Positions 9,920 through 18,765 of a stretch of DNA of 64,000 nucleotides are shown in pieces. Made by a program: the position numbers and the translations under genes. How positions within the stretch are numbered: the first letter of the stretch is position 1; every line of letters begins with the position of its first letter. The DNA is from Alcanivorax sp. REN37 (GTDB lineage Bacteria; Pseudomonadota; Gammaproteobacteria; Pseudomonadales; Alcanivoracaceae), in contig NZ_JBGCUO010000001.1 of assembly GCF_041102775.1 (NCBI RefSeq), positions 1,612,001 to 1,676,000 of the forward strand, in the 5' to 3' direction. The notes beneath the pieces were generated by a model. It was not told where the DNA came from. It was given only the letters and a program-made list of their open reading frames with translations, and ran no database searches.

Positions 9920-10762
9920 TCAGCACAGCGTCCAGCGGTCCGCCACCAGTTCAGCGCGTTGCTCTTCTTGCAGCTTGATCAGGTGCGCGGTCAGTGACAG
10001 TGATGCCACGCCATGCAGAAATACTGGCGTGTCGTCATACACCGTGGTTACCAGTTCCGCCACAGTGCTGCCGGGTTGTTCGCGGAGCATCCGCACCACT
10101 TTGTCCTCGCGGCGTTGGCGGTGGCCAAGGGTGTATTCAATGTAATCCTGTGGGTGACTGACCACATCACCGTGACCGGGCGCCAGCAGCGACAACGGCT
10201 CGGATTGCAGCCGTGCCAAGGAGCGGAGGTAGGCCGACATCGATCCTGCCGGTGGCGCCACCACCACCGTTGAACCCTGAATCAAGTGGTCACCACTGAA
10301 CAACACGCCGGTTTCTTCCACCAAATAGCAGAAGTGATTGGAGACATGGCCGGGAGTGGCGATGGCGCGCAGATGGCGGCCGTCTGCCAAAGCTAGGCGG
10401 TAGCCGTCTTCCACTAACGTGTCGGGCTGCCAAGCCTCGTCCTGCAGGCCGTCGTCCGGCGCCAATGGGCCGTGGCAATGCAGATCACCAAGCAATTGCG
10501 CGGCAGGGGAGTGGTCACGATGGGTGTGGGTGACGATCACCGCCACCAGCGGCTGTCCCAGTTGCTCTGCAGCGGCCAGCAGCGCCGCAGCGTGCTGGCT
10601 GTCCGCCGGACCGGGGTCTAACACAGCCAGTCCATGCGGCAATGCCAGCAGATAGCTGTTGGTGCCGGGCCCGGTCATCATGCCAGGATTGGGTGCCAGC
10701 ACCCGCCAGACACCCTCCGAAATTGCCGTTGGCACACCGGGAATCAAGCCGCTAGAAGACAT
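9920..10762 (-). CDS. Metallo-beta-lactamase fold hydrolase (LACTB2-like)
   Basis: A 280-residue soluble hydrolase. The metal motif THTHRDHSPAA (HxHxDH) is complete, with further ligands in ATPGHVSNHFCY, LFSGDHLI and LLAPGHGDVV. A C-terminal winged-helix-like domain (about 215-280, VAELVTTVYDDTPVFL) is typical of the LACTB2/hydroxyacylglutathione-hydrolase-like branch. Members act as ribonucleases or thioester hydrolases, and the substrate here is not evident. Confidence 0.85.
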   Translation of the reverse strand: MSSSGLIPGVPTAISEGVWRVLAPNPGMMTGPGTNSYLLALPHGLAVLDPGPADSQHAAALLAAAEQLGQPLVAVIVTHTHRDHSPAAQLLGDLHCHGPLAPDDGLQDEAWQPDTLVEDGYRLALADGRHLRAIATPGHVSNHFCYLVEETGVLFSGDHLIQGSTVVVAPPAGSMSAYLRSLARLQSEPLSLLAPGHGDVVSHPQDYIEYTLGHRQRREDKVVRMLREQPGSTVAELVTTVYDDTPVFLHGVASLSLTAHLIKLQEEQRAELVADRWTLC

Positions 10763-10842
10763 TGCTCCACCCTTGGTTATGGGAAAACCGGGGCATTCTG
10801 ACGTTTTGCCGCTTGCAGGCCAAGCCGCAGTGACTGAGCGGT

Positions 10843-11334
10843 TCAGACGCCGCCTTGTTGATAGCCTTCCACCGCCATCACTTCTACCGTCACTTGCTGC
10901 TGATCGCCGAGCAGCGTGGCGGGCAGGCGTACGACCTGCGAATAGGGATAACTACCGCCCACAGGCACATGCTGTTGCAGTCGCAAGGGAGCCGAAGCCA
11001 GCTCCTGACAAGGCTGATCAGCAAGGCACTCCCGCACCAGTGCACGCGCTTGGACCCGAGCCAGCGGATGCTCGGCCAAGTTGTAAATACGGCCACTGAC
11101 GCGCAAGCCGGTTTCCAGTGGTCGCACCTGTTCTACGGTCAGCCGAACACTACTGGGCGCCAGCGCCACCAGCTCATTGCGATCAGCTTCCAAGAGCGCC
11201 ACGCCGAGCACACCGAATACCGCTAGCACTGCCACACAGGCGGCCGCGAACGGACGGCGGCCCTGGTGCCAGCTAAACCACAGCAGTACCACGGCAGCCA
11301 CTAGGACTGCGATCATCAACAACACTCTAAGCAT
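10843..11334 (-). CDS. Small membrane-anchored beta-domain protein, unknown
   Basis: A 163-residue protein of unknown function. Two N-terminal membrane helices (about 1-19 and 30-48) are followed by a beta-rich extracytoplasmic-looking domain (SSVRLTVEQVRP, GLRVSGRIYNLAEHPLA). The domain contains two cysteines in ECLADQPCQ that could form a disulfide. The fold resembles small beta-sandwich domains of the FxLYD kind, but I cannot confirm this. The ATG at 11334 has GAGG 6 nt before it. A longer in-frame start at 11442 would overlap the yaaA start region and is unlikely. Confidence 0.6.
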   Translation of the reverse strand: MLRVLLMIAVLVAAVVLLWFSWHQGRRPFAAACVAVLAVFGVLGVALLEADRNELVALAPSSVRLTVEQVRPLETGLRVSGRIYNLAEHPLARVQARALVRECLADQPCQELASAPLRLQQHVPVGGSYPYSQVVRLPATLLGDQQQVTVEVMAVEGYQQGGV

Positions 11335-11385
11335 GGAAAACCTCGTGCAAGCCAGTGGAGCGGTGGTGGAAGCGGGGCGCCTTAC

Positions 11386-11391
11386 TATAAT
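11386..11391 (+). promoter_or_regulatory. Candidate -10 element for yaaA
   Basis: A perfect TATAAT lies 26 nt before the start. I see no convincing -35 hexamer at the right spacing, so this is only a candidate. AGGAGG at 11405-11410 is the ribosome site. Confidence 0.4.
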
Positions 11392-11416
11392 GCCTGTAAC
11401 ACCTAGGAGGCCCATG

Positions 11417-12199
11417 ATGCTGATCGTTGTTTCCCCTGCCAAGACACTGGACTATCAGTCGCCGCTGCCGGCACTAACGCCGAGCCAGCCACGTCAACTG
11501 GAACACAGTGCTTTGCTGATCGAGCAGGCGCGCAAAATGTCGGCCGCCGATTTGTCGCGCTTGATGAAAGTCAGCGATGCCATCGCGGAATTGAATGTGC
11601 AGCGGTTCGCTGACTGGCAGCCGCAGATGGATGAGGGCGCCGCACGGCCTGCCTTATTCGCCTTCAAGGGCGATGTGTATACCGGGCTGGATGTGAGTCG
11701 TTTTTCCGCCGCTGATCTCGACGCTGCCCAGCAGCGTTTGCGCATCCTGTCCGGGCTTTACGGGCTGCTGCGTCCGCTGGACATGATGCGTCCCTATCGA
11801 CTGGAGATGGGGACCCGCATGGCCAATGAACGTGGCAAAGACCTGTACCAGTTCTGGGGTGATCGCATTACCGACTTGCTGCGTGAAGACATGGCTGCGC
11901 AGCAGACCGATACCTTGCTCAACTTGGCGTCGCAGGAATATTTCGGTGCGGTGAAGCCGGCCCGCTTGCAGCAGCGCATTGTGACGCCGCAGTTCTTGGA
12001 TGAGAAAAACGGCGTTTATAAAATCATTAGCTTCCATGCCAAGAAAGCACGGGGCTTGATGGCCGCTTGGGTGCTGCAAAACCGGGTGACGCAGGTCAGT
12101 GATCTGGAGCAGTTCGACGTGGCCGGCTACCGCTTTGCGGCAGCGGATTCTGATGCCGACACGCTGGTATTTCGCCGCCCAGCCTCCGCGCAGGGATGA
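11417..12199 (+). CDS. yaaA: Peroxide-stress protein YaaA
   Basis: A 260-residue cytoplasmic DUF328 protein. In E. coli, YaaA lowers free iron and DNA damage during hydrogen peroxide stress and binds DNA. The start MLIVVSPAKTLDY and the later YSGLYG-type stretch (RILSGLYGLLRPLDMMRPYRLEMGT) are diagnostic. The ATG at 11417 has AGGAGG at 6-nt spacing, while the ATG at 11414 is too close. It is convergent with the stress protein gene, with 21 nt between them. Confidence 0.95.
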   Translation: MLIVVSPAKTLDYQSPLPALTPSQPRQLEHSALLIEQARKMSAADLSRLMKVSDAIAELNVQRFADWQPQMDEGAARPALFAFKGDVYTGLDVSRFSAADLDAAQQRLRILSGLYGLLRPLDMMRPYRLEMGTRMANERGKDLYQFWGDRITDLLREDMAAQQTDTLLNLASQEYFGAVKPARLQQRIVTPQFLDEKNGVYKIISFHAKKARGLMAAWVLQNRVTQVSDLEQFDVAGYRFAAADSDADTLVFRRPASAQG

Positions 12200-12220
12200 G
12201 ACCAGGCAGCGACGGGGCGC

Positions 12221-13156
12221 TCAGTCTTGCCAAGGCGATTGGAAGCCATCCGGTTTTACCGCGAGGAAGTCGCCCTGCGCATTAAGAGCGATTTTTTCTG
12301 CGGTACTGCCGAACAGTAGCCGGCGCAGCGGGTCTCGCTGTACCGTACCGAGTACCAGCAACTGCGGTGCGTGTTCGCTTTGGTAGGCAGCCAGCGCTTG
12401 GGCCGGCTCACCTTCCAGCAGCACCTGGTTGCTATGCTCGAGACCAGCCTGTTCACACAATTGGTTCAGACGCTGCACGTAGTAGTCGCGCACTGACTTC
12501 ATATCGACGGTGTAAGTCGGTAGGCCTTCGCCCACAATCAGCAGCAGATTGTCGTCCGGATGTTCAATCACGTGAGCGAGACGCAGCGTGCCATCGAGTG
12601 CATCACTGAAATGCCGCGCTGCTTTGACCACCTCGGCGTTGAGGCCGGCGAGCGCGCCTTCGTCTTGATCCGGATCCACTGCCGCCAGCACGTCCACAGC
12701 GCCGCGCCAGGGCAGGGACGATACGCACATCACCGGGCAGGGCGCCTTGCGCAACAGGATCCAGTGGCGTGGTGTCAGCAGTAGCCGCGAAAGGCCGGTA
12801 GTGCCTTCATCGCCACTCTGAATCACTACACATTCCGGAATGTCGGCCAAGATGACATCGCGCAGGGCGCTCTCGTCGTCTTTTTCCCAGGCCAGCAGGA
12901 TTTCCACTTCGCTACGACATTCGCTGCAGTCCTGCAGCAGTTGCGCGATTCGCTGCCGCCAGCTGTGCTCCAGCGACGCCTTGGCGCGCTCGAAGTGTTC
13001 ACTGGAACCATTGGTCGCGCGGACCAGCGCTGGTGCGTAAATATTGACGAATATCCGCAGCCGCCGGCGGTTCTCTTGGGCCAGATGGGCGGCCTTGAGC
13101 AGCGCCATCTGCGGACATTTAAGATCGGGTTCGAGTACTGCTAGGACCGGGGTCAT
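12221..13156 (-). CDS. Tandem universal stress protein (UspE-like)
   Basis: About 311 residues made of two UspA domains, each ending near a nucleotide-binding glycine-rich stretch. The second is QLLVLGTVQRDPLRRLLFGSTAEKI. The first half has lost the canonical G-x2-G-x9-G loop (VVIQSGDEGTTGLSRLLLT). Tandem Usp proteins of this kind act in survival under oxygen limitation or stress. The gene lies 37 nt behind anr on the same strand, which suggests co-transcription with the oxygen regulator. The ATG at 13156 has GAGG upstream, and the GTG at 13162 is an alternative. Confidence 0.85.
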   Translation of the reverse strand: MTPVLAVLEPDLKCPQMALLKAAHLAQENRRRLRIFVNIYAPALVRATNGSSEHFERAKASLEHSWRQRIAQLLQDCSECRSEVEILLAWEKDDESALRDVILADIPECVVIQSGDEGTTGLSRLLLTPRHWILLRKAPCPVMCVSSLPWRGAVDVLAAVDPDQDEGALAGLNAEVVKAARHFSDALDGTLRLAHVIEHPDDNLLLIVGEGLPTYTVDMKSVRDYYVQRLNQLCEQAGLEHSNQVLLEGEPAQALAAYQSEHAPQLLVLGTVQRDPLRRLLFGSTAEKIALNAQGDFLAVKPDGFQSPWQD

Positions 13157-13192
13157 GACCACCTCACTGTGACGCAGCGACTGGGACAGGTA

Positions 13193-13903
13193 TCAGCTTG
13201 TACAGGTTTTGCGAGAATCGCCACATAGGCCCGGGCGATCAAGGATCTGGATTTCGCGGCCGTCGACGCTGATCAGTTCCTGCTGCTGAAGCCGGGTGAA
13301 TATTCGGCTAACGGTTTCCACGGCAAGCCCCAAGTAGTTGGCGATATCGTAGCGTGACATCGGCAGGCGGAACTGGGTATTGGACAGGCCACGGCGCTGG
13401 TGGCGCGCGCCGATACTGAGGATCAGCGATGCCACACGGTCATCCGCCGATTTTTTGCTAAGCAGCATGTGTAGCATCCGATCTTCCTGGATTTCGCGGC
13501 TCATGAGGCTGAAGAAATGGCGCTGCAGGGTCGGAATCTTGGTCGACAAGGCTTCCAGCTGGGTGAATGGAATCTCACACACGGTGGACGTTTCAAGCGC
13601 CTTGGCGGAAGACACATGGTGGGCGGTGCCGATGCCGTCCATGCCGACGATTTCGCCGGGCAGGTAGAAGCCGGTGACCTGCTCATCACCTTCTTCAGAC
13701 ATGGAATACGTTTTCAGCGCGCCACTGCGCACCGCGTAGACCGCTTCAAAGGAATCGGCGGCACGGTAAAGGTGCTCGCCCCGTTTCAGTGGGCGGCCGC
13801 GGCGGATCATGCGGTCCAGCTCATCCAGCTGTTCCGGCTCCACGGCTAGTGGCAAGCAGATCTGGCTGAGGCTGCAATCGTTGCAGGACACTCGGACTGT
13901 CAA
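13193..13903 (-). CDS. anr: Anr/FNR-type oxygen-sensing regulator
   Basis: A CRP/FNR-family regulator that binds a [4Fe-4S] cluster and activates anaerobic or microaerobic genes. From the start chosen here the cluster cysteines are C7, C10 and C16 (CNDCSLSQIC) and C109 (STVCEIPF). The 93-residue gap between the third and fourth equals that of E. coli FNR. The cNMP-like barrel is followed by a helix-turn-helix (DIANYLGLAVETVSRIFTRL) whose ETVSR recognises the FNR half site TTGAT. The TTG at 13903 is chosen because GGAG stands 6 nt before it. An ATG at 13975 has no ribosome site. It is downstream of hemN. Confidence 0.92.
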   Translation of the reverse strand: MTVRVSCNDCSLSQICLPLAVEPEQLDELDRMIRRGRPLKRGEHLYRAADSFEAVYAVRSGALKTYSMSEEGDEQVTGFYLPGEIVGMDGIGTAHHVSSAKALETSTVCEIPFTQLEALSTKIPTLQRHFFSLMSREIQEDRMLHMLLSKKSADDRVASLILSIGARHQRRGLSNTQFRLPMSRYDIANYLGLAVETVSRIFTRLQQQELISVDGREIQILDRPGLCGDSRKTCTS

Positions 13904-13993
13904 GGTCGTCTCCGGTTGCACTGAGGGTGGGGATGTCACACTACAGTAGTATACGACCACCACCGAATTTTGCATGGTAGTGTGATCGGGTCC

Positions 13994-15367
13994 TCAGATG
14001 ATACGACTAAACCGGGTGGCGGTCTGCGGCGTTTGATAGCGATCAAACACCATGGCCACAGCTCGCGCCGCTAAGCGTCCCATTTCAGTAATCTGCAACA
14101 GGCGTCCATCGAAAGTGACCAACCCGTCGGCCAGCAACGGCCGTAGCGAGTCCAACTCGGCGCGGAAATAATTGGCAGCGTCGATCTGCCAGTGCTGGCC
14201 GAATTGTTCCAAATCCAACTGCATACCGCACAGCAGCGTCATGATCAGATCGCGACGTAATTCGTCGTCCTGATCAAGCCGGTAGCCTTGTCGCACCGGG
14301 AATCGGGCTTGGTTCAGCGACATCTGCCAGTCATCGATTTGGCGTGCGTTCTGGGCGTATAAGGTGCCGAGTTGGCTGATGGATGAGACTCCGAAACCAA
14401 CCAAGTCGGCATCGCCGTGCAAGCTGTAGCCCTGGAAGTTCCGGCACAGCGTGCCGTCTCGCTGTGCTTGTGCCAGCGCGTCATCGGGCTTGGCAAAGTG
14501 GTCCATGCCAATCAGCTGATAGCCCATTTCTTCCAACATGCTGCCGGCGCGGGTGAGCATGCGCAGCTTTTCAGAGGGTGAGGGCAGGGTGGTTTCATCG
14601 ATCTGACGCTGCACCTTGAACCGGCTCGGAAGATGGGCGTAGTTATAGAGCGAGATACGATCGGGATCGAGTGCACCCAATTGTTCCAACGTCCGTGCCA
14701 ATGAGGTTTCTGATTGCCAGGGGAGGCCATAGATCAGGTCTGCATTGATGGAGCGGAAACCGAAGTCGCGGGCGCTGCGGAACAGTGCAAGAATCGTCTC
14801 GAACGGCTGCACCCGGTTTACTGCCTGTTGTACTCGTGGGTCGAGATCCTGCACGCCGAAGCTCAGGCGGTTGAAACCAAGTCCGCGCAGCAAGCTCAGT
14901 CGGCTGCTGGTGACGGTACGCGGGTCTACTTCGATGCCGTAATCCCCCCGATCCTGATCTAGCAAGTGGAACAAGCGGCCGGTTTGATGCATCAAGCGTG
15001 TTAGCTGGGCATCGTCAAAAAAAGTCGGCGTGCCGCCGCCCCAGTGCATCTGAACCACCGGCCGCTGACTGTCGATCAACGCGCTTTTCAGCGTCATTTC
15101 CTTCAGCAATGTTTCTAAATACGGTTCGGCGATGCGTTTGTCACCGGTGACGATGCGGTTGCAGGCGCAGTAATAGCAGACGTGCTCGCAGAAGGGGATG
15201 TGCATGTACAGCGACAGCGCCCGCTTGGCGTTATTGCCGTCCGCCAACGCGTCGCGGTAGTCCTGGTCGGTGATTTCTTCATGGAAGCTGCTGGCCGCAG
15301 GATAGGAGGTGTAACGCGGGCCATGTCCGCCGTAACGCTTGATGATGTCGGGGTTCCAGCAACTCAT
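13994..15367 (-). CDS. hemN: Oxygen-independent coproporphyrinogen III oxidase HemN
   Basis: A 457-residue radical SAM enzyme that decarboxylates coproporphyrinogen III for heme synthesis without oxygen. The cluster motif is C60, C64, C67 plus C69 in CEHVCYYCAC, the authentic HemN form rather than HemW. Further signatures are MHWGGGTPTF, LSFGVQDLDPRVQQAVNR and IYGLPWQ. Length equals the family norm. It lies upstream of anr on the same strand, and its leader carries an FNR-type box, consistent with induction at low oxygen. Confidence 0.97.
   Translation of the reverse strand: MSCWNPDIIKRYGGHGPRYTSYPAASSFHEEITDQDYRDALADGNNAKRALSLYMHIPFCEHVCYYCACNRIVTGDKRIAEPYLETLLKEMTLKSALIDSQRPVVQMHWGGGTPTFFDDAQLTRLMHQTGRLFHLLDQDRGDYGIEVDPRTVTSSRLSLLRGLGFNRLSFGVQDLDPRVQQAVNRVQPFETILALFRSARDFGFRSINADLIYGLPWQSETSLARTLEQLGALDPDRISLYNYAHLPSRFKVQRQIDETTLPSPSEKLRMLTRAGSMLEEMGYQLIGMDHFAKPDDALAQAQRDGTLCRNFQGYSLHGDADLVGFGVSSISQLGTLYAQNARQIDDWQMSLNQARFPVRQGYRLDQDDELRRDLIMTLLCGMQLDLEQFGQHWQIDAANYFRAELDSLRPLLADGLVTFDGRLLQITEMGRLAARAVAMVFDRYQTPQTATRFSRII
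14033..14046. promoter_or_regulatory. Perfect FNR/Anr palindrome inside hemN 3' end
   Basis: TTGATAGCGATCAA matches the FNR consensus TTGAT-N4-ATCAA at every position. It lies about 130 nt upstream of the anr start and inside the last codons of hemN, where it encodes FDRYQ. It could be a real autoregulatory site or a coding coincidence. Confidence 0.5.
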
Positions 15368-15432
15368 TCAGACTCTCCGGCGCCAGTGCCATATGGGAGG
15401 CTGTGATAATGACGTTTAGGCTAGAAAGCGAG

Positions 15433-15446
15433 TTGATGCACGTCAA
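15433..15446. promoter_or_regulatory. FNR/Anr box in the hemN leader
   Basis: TTGATGCACGTCAA matches TTGAT-N4-ATCAA with one mismatch. Its centre is about 73 nt before the hemN start, a position suited to activation. Anr control of hemN is established in Pseudomonas. Confidence 0.7.
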
Positions 15447-15724
15447 CGGAGAGCTGGCTAGCTGAAGGTGCGGCAGTGTCCCGGTGATGTCAGGTCGATC
15501 GGTGTAAACCTGTGGTGTACTAGGGTCCGGGGTGTCGACATAGACTGACCATTGGGGCGAGCCAGGTGCTGATCGACAGTTGGGCGACCTGTCTGGCCTT
15601 AATGAGTACGTCATTTGACATAATATACATTACACGTCTTATCGGTGAGTCTAGGCAGTGCAAGATGCCACTGGATATCCTTCTTTGCCGAGCGCAGTGC
15701 TCCATACCCCAGCTCGATCTTGAA

Positions 15725-15744
15725 AGGCAGCGCGTGCGCTGCCT
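15725..15744 (-). terminator. Terminator of the MAPEG gene
   Basis: A stem of 9 bp (AGGCAGCGC/GCGCTGCCT, GT loop) followed on the minus strand by TTTC, 14 nt after the MAPEG stop codon. Confidence 0.7.
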
Positions 15745-15757
15745 GCCAAATACCGTA

Positions 15758-16186
15758 TCAAGCCACCTGCAGCGCCAACTGCAAAGCGATGCCAACCAAA
15801 CCAAACAGCGCCAACGTGCTCAGCGCGAACACCACGAAGCGAATTTCGACCGAGTCAATCAGTGATTGCACCAGACTGTGCATCACGCGCAGCCCGGTAT
15901 ACGCCCAAGCCAAACCCAGCGCCACACTGGAGGTACTGCCCAGCAACACCAGCGCCACCACCGTGGCGTAGAACAACGTCGGTTGCTCCATTAAGTGGTT
16001 GTAGTTGTCTGCTTTCCAGCGAATCTTTGCTGGCAGTTCTGCCATTTGTTCACCACGCGGGCGTTTAGCATCGAGACGCATCCTAGCCTTGAAGATGGCT
16101 GGCACTCGCAGGGCGAGCATCCACACCAGCATCACGCAACTCCAGGCAACAAGGGTGATCATCGGCAACAGAAGAGATTGACTCAT
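15758..16186 (-). CDS. MAPEG-family membrane protein
   Basis: A 142-residue protein with four predicted membrane helices. The loop after helix 1 (KRPRGEQMAELPAKIRWKADNYNHLMEQPTLFYA) carries the E-P-x-x-N/H-type glutathione-site pattern of the MAPEG family (microsomal glutathione transferase and eicosanoid enzymes). Bacterial members are mostly uncharacterised and may conjugate glutathione to hydrophobic substrates. GGAG sits 6 nt before the ATG. Confidence 0.8.
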   Translation of the reverse strand: MSQSLLLPMITLVAWSCVMLVWMLALRVPAIFKARMRLDAKRPRGEQMAELPAKIRWKADNYNHLMEQPTLFYATVVALVLLGSTSSVALGLAWAYTGLRVMHSLVQSLIDSVEIRFVVFALSTLALFGLVGIALQLALQVA

Positions 16187-16292
16187 GGCGGCTCCATTTG
16201 GCTGCTATGTTATTGATATTAATGGAGCGAGACCGCCCCGCTCCGTTATATAGCCTCGGGCGAGTACACGGCAACAAGAAATGTGGCGATCG

Positions 16293-16314
16293 GTGGCCCC
16301 GCTGCCGGGGCCAC
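16293..16314. terminator. Hairpin after the Bcr/CflA gene
   Basis: An 8-bp stem GTGGCCCC/GGGGCCAC with a 6-nt loop, 13 nt past the stop of the transporter gene. It has no T-run, so termination would be weak or Rho-assisted. Confidence 0.4.
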
Positions 16315-16326
16315 TCTCCCCTGCCT

Positions 16327-17505
16327 TCAGGTCTGCGATCCGTCGCCACGCGCAAGGCCGTAAAAGGCGACGTTGGCTAGCAAGACAGAGCCGAGCATCG
16401 CAACCGCCATCGGTAGCACCGATTCGGTGTGGAAGTGGGTCAGAAGGAAGCCAAGGATACCGGCCAGCAGGAACTGCAGCGCGCCGTTGAGACCGCTGGC
16501 CGCGCCGGCATCGCGGTCGAAGAACGCCATGAAGCTGGCCATGGCGTTCGGCACGATCAGCGAAACCGCCCCCACCACCAGCATGACGAGCGGCACCGCT
16601 AGGGCCAACGTCAGCAAACCAGTCACTGCTAGGGCTAGGAACACGCTGGCACCGAGCAACTGCAGCGTAAGGCCCCAGCGCAGCATCACCGCCGGATCGT
16701 AGTGGCGCAGCAACACCACGTTGAGCCGGTTGAGCAGCAGCATTAACACGATATTGGCACCGAACAGCACTGGGAACAGTGCTTCAGTGGCGCCGAAATG
16801 GGTCATGTAAAGGAAGGCAGAATCAGTGATGAACATGAACATCGCTGAAAAGCCCATGGCGTTGGCAAGAATGAAGCCCATCGCCTGGCGGTGGCACAGT
16901 ACGCGACCGTAGCCGGCCAAGGCGCCGCCCGGTTGCGGTCGTGGCGGGCGGGTCGGCAGGCCACGCACCAGCACCAGTAGCATGATCGCCGCGTACAGGG
17001 CCAAGAACATGAAAATCGATTCCCAGCTCCACAGGTGCAGCAGCAGTGAACCCACAGCCGGCGCAATCAACGGAGCCACCAGCATGATCAGCCCGATGGT
17101 GGTCAGTACCCGTGCGGCTTCCCGACCATTGTAAAAATCGCGCACCGAGGCGGCAGAAATAACCACTGCTGCACCGCCGCCGAACGCCTGCAGCAGGCGC
17201 ATCAGGTACAGCATAGTGATCGAGTCGGCCAGCACGATCCCGATACTGGCAAACAGGAACAACAGCAGGCCGCCCACCGCGACCTGCTTGCGACCCAGGC
17301 GGTCACTGAGTTGGCCGCCAAACAACTGGCCAAAAGCCGCGCCGATCAGATAGAGGCTGACGGAGGTTTCAACTTGGTGCACGGCGCCGCCGAGATCATC
17401 GGCCATGCGTACTAGTGCGGGAAGGTAAGTATCGATGGCCAACGGGCCGAGGGCGGACAACAGCGCCAGCACCACCGCTAGGCGCACCGGAGAAACAACC
17501 TGCAT
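16327..17505 (-). CDS. Bcr/CflA-family MFS drug efflux transporter
   Basis: A 392-residue transporter with 12 predicted membrane helices. It opens LALLSALGPLAIDTYLPALV, the typical Bcr/CflA start. The MFS motif A appears between helices 2 and 3 (GQLSDRLGRKQVAVGG) and the drug/proton antiporter motif C near helix 5 (LVAPLIAPAVGSLL). It likely exports drugs or small metabolites in exchange for protons. It lies 72 nt downstream of the PLP enzyme gene on the same strand and may be part of that transcript. Confidence 0.88.
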   Translation of the reverse strand: MQVVSPVRLAVVLALLSALGPLAIDTYLPALVRMADDLGGAVHQVETSVSLYLIGAAFGQLFGGQLSDRLGRKQVAVGGLLLFLFASIGIVLADSITMLYLMRLLQAFGGGAAVVISAASVRDFYNGREAARVLTTIGLIMLVAPLIAPAVGSLLLHLWSWESIFMFLALYAAIMLLVLVRGLPTRPPRPQPGGALAGYGRVLCHRQAMGFILANAMGFSAMFMFITDSAFLYMTHFGATEALFPVLFGANIVLMLLLNRLNVVLLRHYDPAVMLRWGLTLQLLGASVFLALAVTGLLTLALAVPLVMLVVGAVSLIVPNAMASFMAFFDRDAGAASGLNGALQFLLAGILGFLLTHFHTESVLPMAVAMLGSVLLANVAFYGLARGDGSQT

Positions 17506-17577
17506 GCATCACTCCCGATTGCGAATCGGCATAGCATACCGGTTGCCGCTGCCGGCGGCCCGTTCACTGGTGGGTTG

Positions 17578-18765
17578 TTACATGAATTGCCATCCGAGCC
17601 CGCGGTAGGTAGGCAGTCCTCCAGTGACGGTACCGCCCTGCACCACCAGCACCTGATTAAAGCGCTCGCACAGCTCGCCGGCTTTAGCGTGACGGAACAG
17701 CACCGCATCGCCGATTGCCGGTAGCCGTGAGCCTCGCAGTGGGGTTTGCACCTCCCCTGCCCCTTCTAGTGGTAATAAACTCAGACCCGGCGGCCACACC
17801 GGCGTCGGCAGGCGGTCGCTGCCGGCAGCCCCGGATGCGATGTAGCCGCCACCGGCACAGGTGACGACATCGGCCTGAGGCTGGCGCACCACTTCCAGCG
17901 CAAAGAACAGCGATGGCGAATGTTGGAAATCCTGATAGTGATCAAATAGTACCGGTGCAAACAGGCCACTGCCGGCACTGACTTCAGTCACCGACGGATC
18001 GCTGCAAGTGGTTTCCAGACTGCCGGTGCCACCACCATTGACGAAACGCAACTTGGCGCCCGCCTGTTCCAGCGCATTGACCACCGCTTGGCGACGGGCG
18101 GCCAAACGCGGCAGAGAAAGCTGTTTCAGGCGGCGAATCAAGCGGTTTTTCAGCGCCGCCCCGGGCACTTGGTCACCGACTCCCGCCACTTGCGCTTCAT
18201 AGCCCATGACACCCTCGAGCCGAACACTTGGCAGTGCACGGATTACGTCGAAACAGGCCACTGCTGCGCTGGCAGAACGGATTGGTGAACGCTGCACACC
18301 GAAATGCAGCCCTGGCAGTGGCAGCGACAAGTCCACGTCCAAGCACAGTGGAAATACCACGTGCTCCTGCTCGCCGATTTCGGCGATGCGCTTAACCTGC
18401 TCGGCATCATCCACCATCAGCGTAATCAGGCGGCCTTGTCGCAGCTGCTCGGCCACTGCTCGCAAGGTGTCGGGCTGCACCGTGGGATACGCCACTAACA
18501 GGTCAGTGATGCCCTGCTCTGCCAAAGCGCAGGCCTCGCGCCCATGGAAGCACAGCACCCCTTGACAGCGCGGATCGGCGGCGAGCACGCGTTGGATCAG
18601 TGCCGGCACTCGCAGCGACTTACTGGCAATACGCAGAGGATGTCGGCCGGCACGTGTTAAGAGTGCTGTCAGGTTGGCATCAAAAGCATCCAGATCCAGC
18701 ACTGCCGCCGGCAGCGGTTGATTTATCAAGGCGTGCTGCAGTGCGGAGAGAAGCGCTGCGCTCAT
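17578..18765 (-). CDS. Fold-III PLP enzyme, D-threonine aldolase/D-serine deaminase-like
   Basis: A 395-residue protein with the alanine-racemase-type barrel. The PLP lysine is K49 in RIASKSLRVP. The C-terminal metal site of the D-serine dehydratase/D-threonine aldolase group is visible as FRHAKAGELCERFNQ (His then Cys eight residues later). The glycine-rich phosphate loop is RFVNGGGTGSLE. It overlaps the aldehyde dehydrogenase stop by ATGA, so it belongs to the GMC-aldehyde dehydrogenase operon. The substrate is unknown. The pairing with an alcohol/aldehyde oxidation module is not an obvious amino-acid pathway. Confidence 0.8.
   Translation of the reverse strand: MSAALLSALQHALINQPLPAAVLDLDAFDANLTALLTRAGRHPLRIASKSLRVPALIQRVLAADPRCQGVLCFHGREACALAEQGITDLLVAYPTVQPDTLRAVAEQLRQGRLITLMVDDAEQVKRIAEIGEQEHVVFPLCLDVDLSLPLPGLHFGVQRSPIRSASAAVACFDVIRALPSVRLEGVMGYEAQVAGVGDQVPGAALKNRLIRRLKQLSLPRLAARRQAVVNALEQAGAKLRFVNGGGTGSLETTCSDPSVTEVSAGSGLFAPVLFDHYQDFQHSPSLFFALEVVRQPQADVVTCAGGGYIASGAAGSDRLPTPVWPPGLSLLPLEGAGEVQTPLRGSRLPAIGDAVLFRHAKAGELCERFNQVLVVQGGTVTGGLPTYRGLGWQFM

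Larger units (their letters stand above)
15368..15757. other. 390-nt intergenic region between hemN and the MAPEG gene
   Basis: No coding sequence is supported. It contains the FNR-type box at 15433, a hairpin that ends the MAPEG transcript at 15725, and an AT-rich patch (15612-15645) with TTGACA at 15615-15620 but no convincing -10. Open frames on the plus strand here have no ribosome site or family resemblance. Confidence 0.5.

Noticed and set aside
15566-15971. Plus-strand frames between hemN and the MAPEG gene
   Set aside because: No ribosome site. They overlap the MAPEG coding region in antisense.
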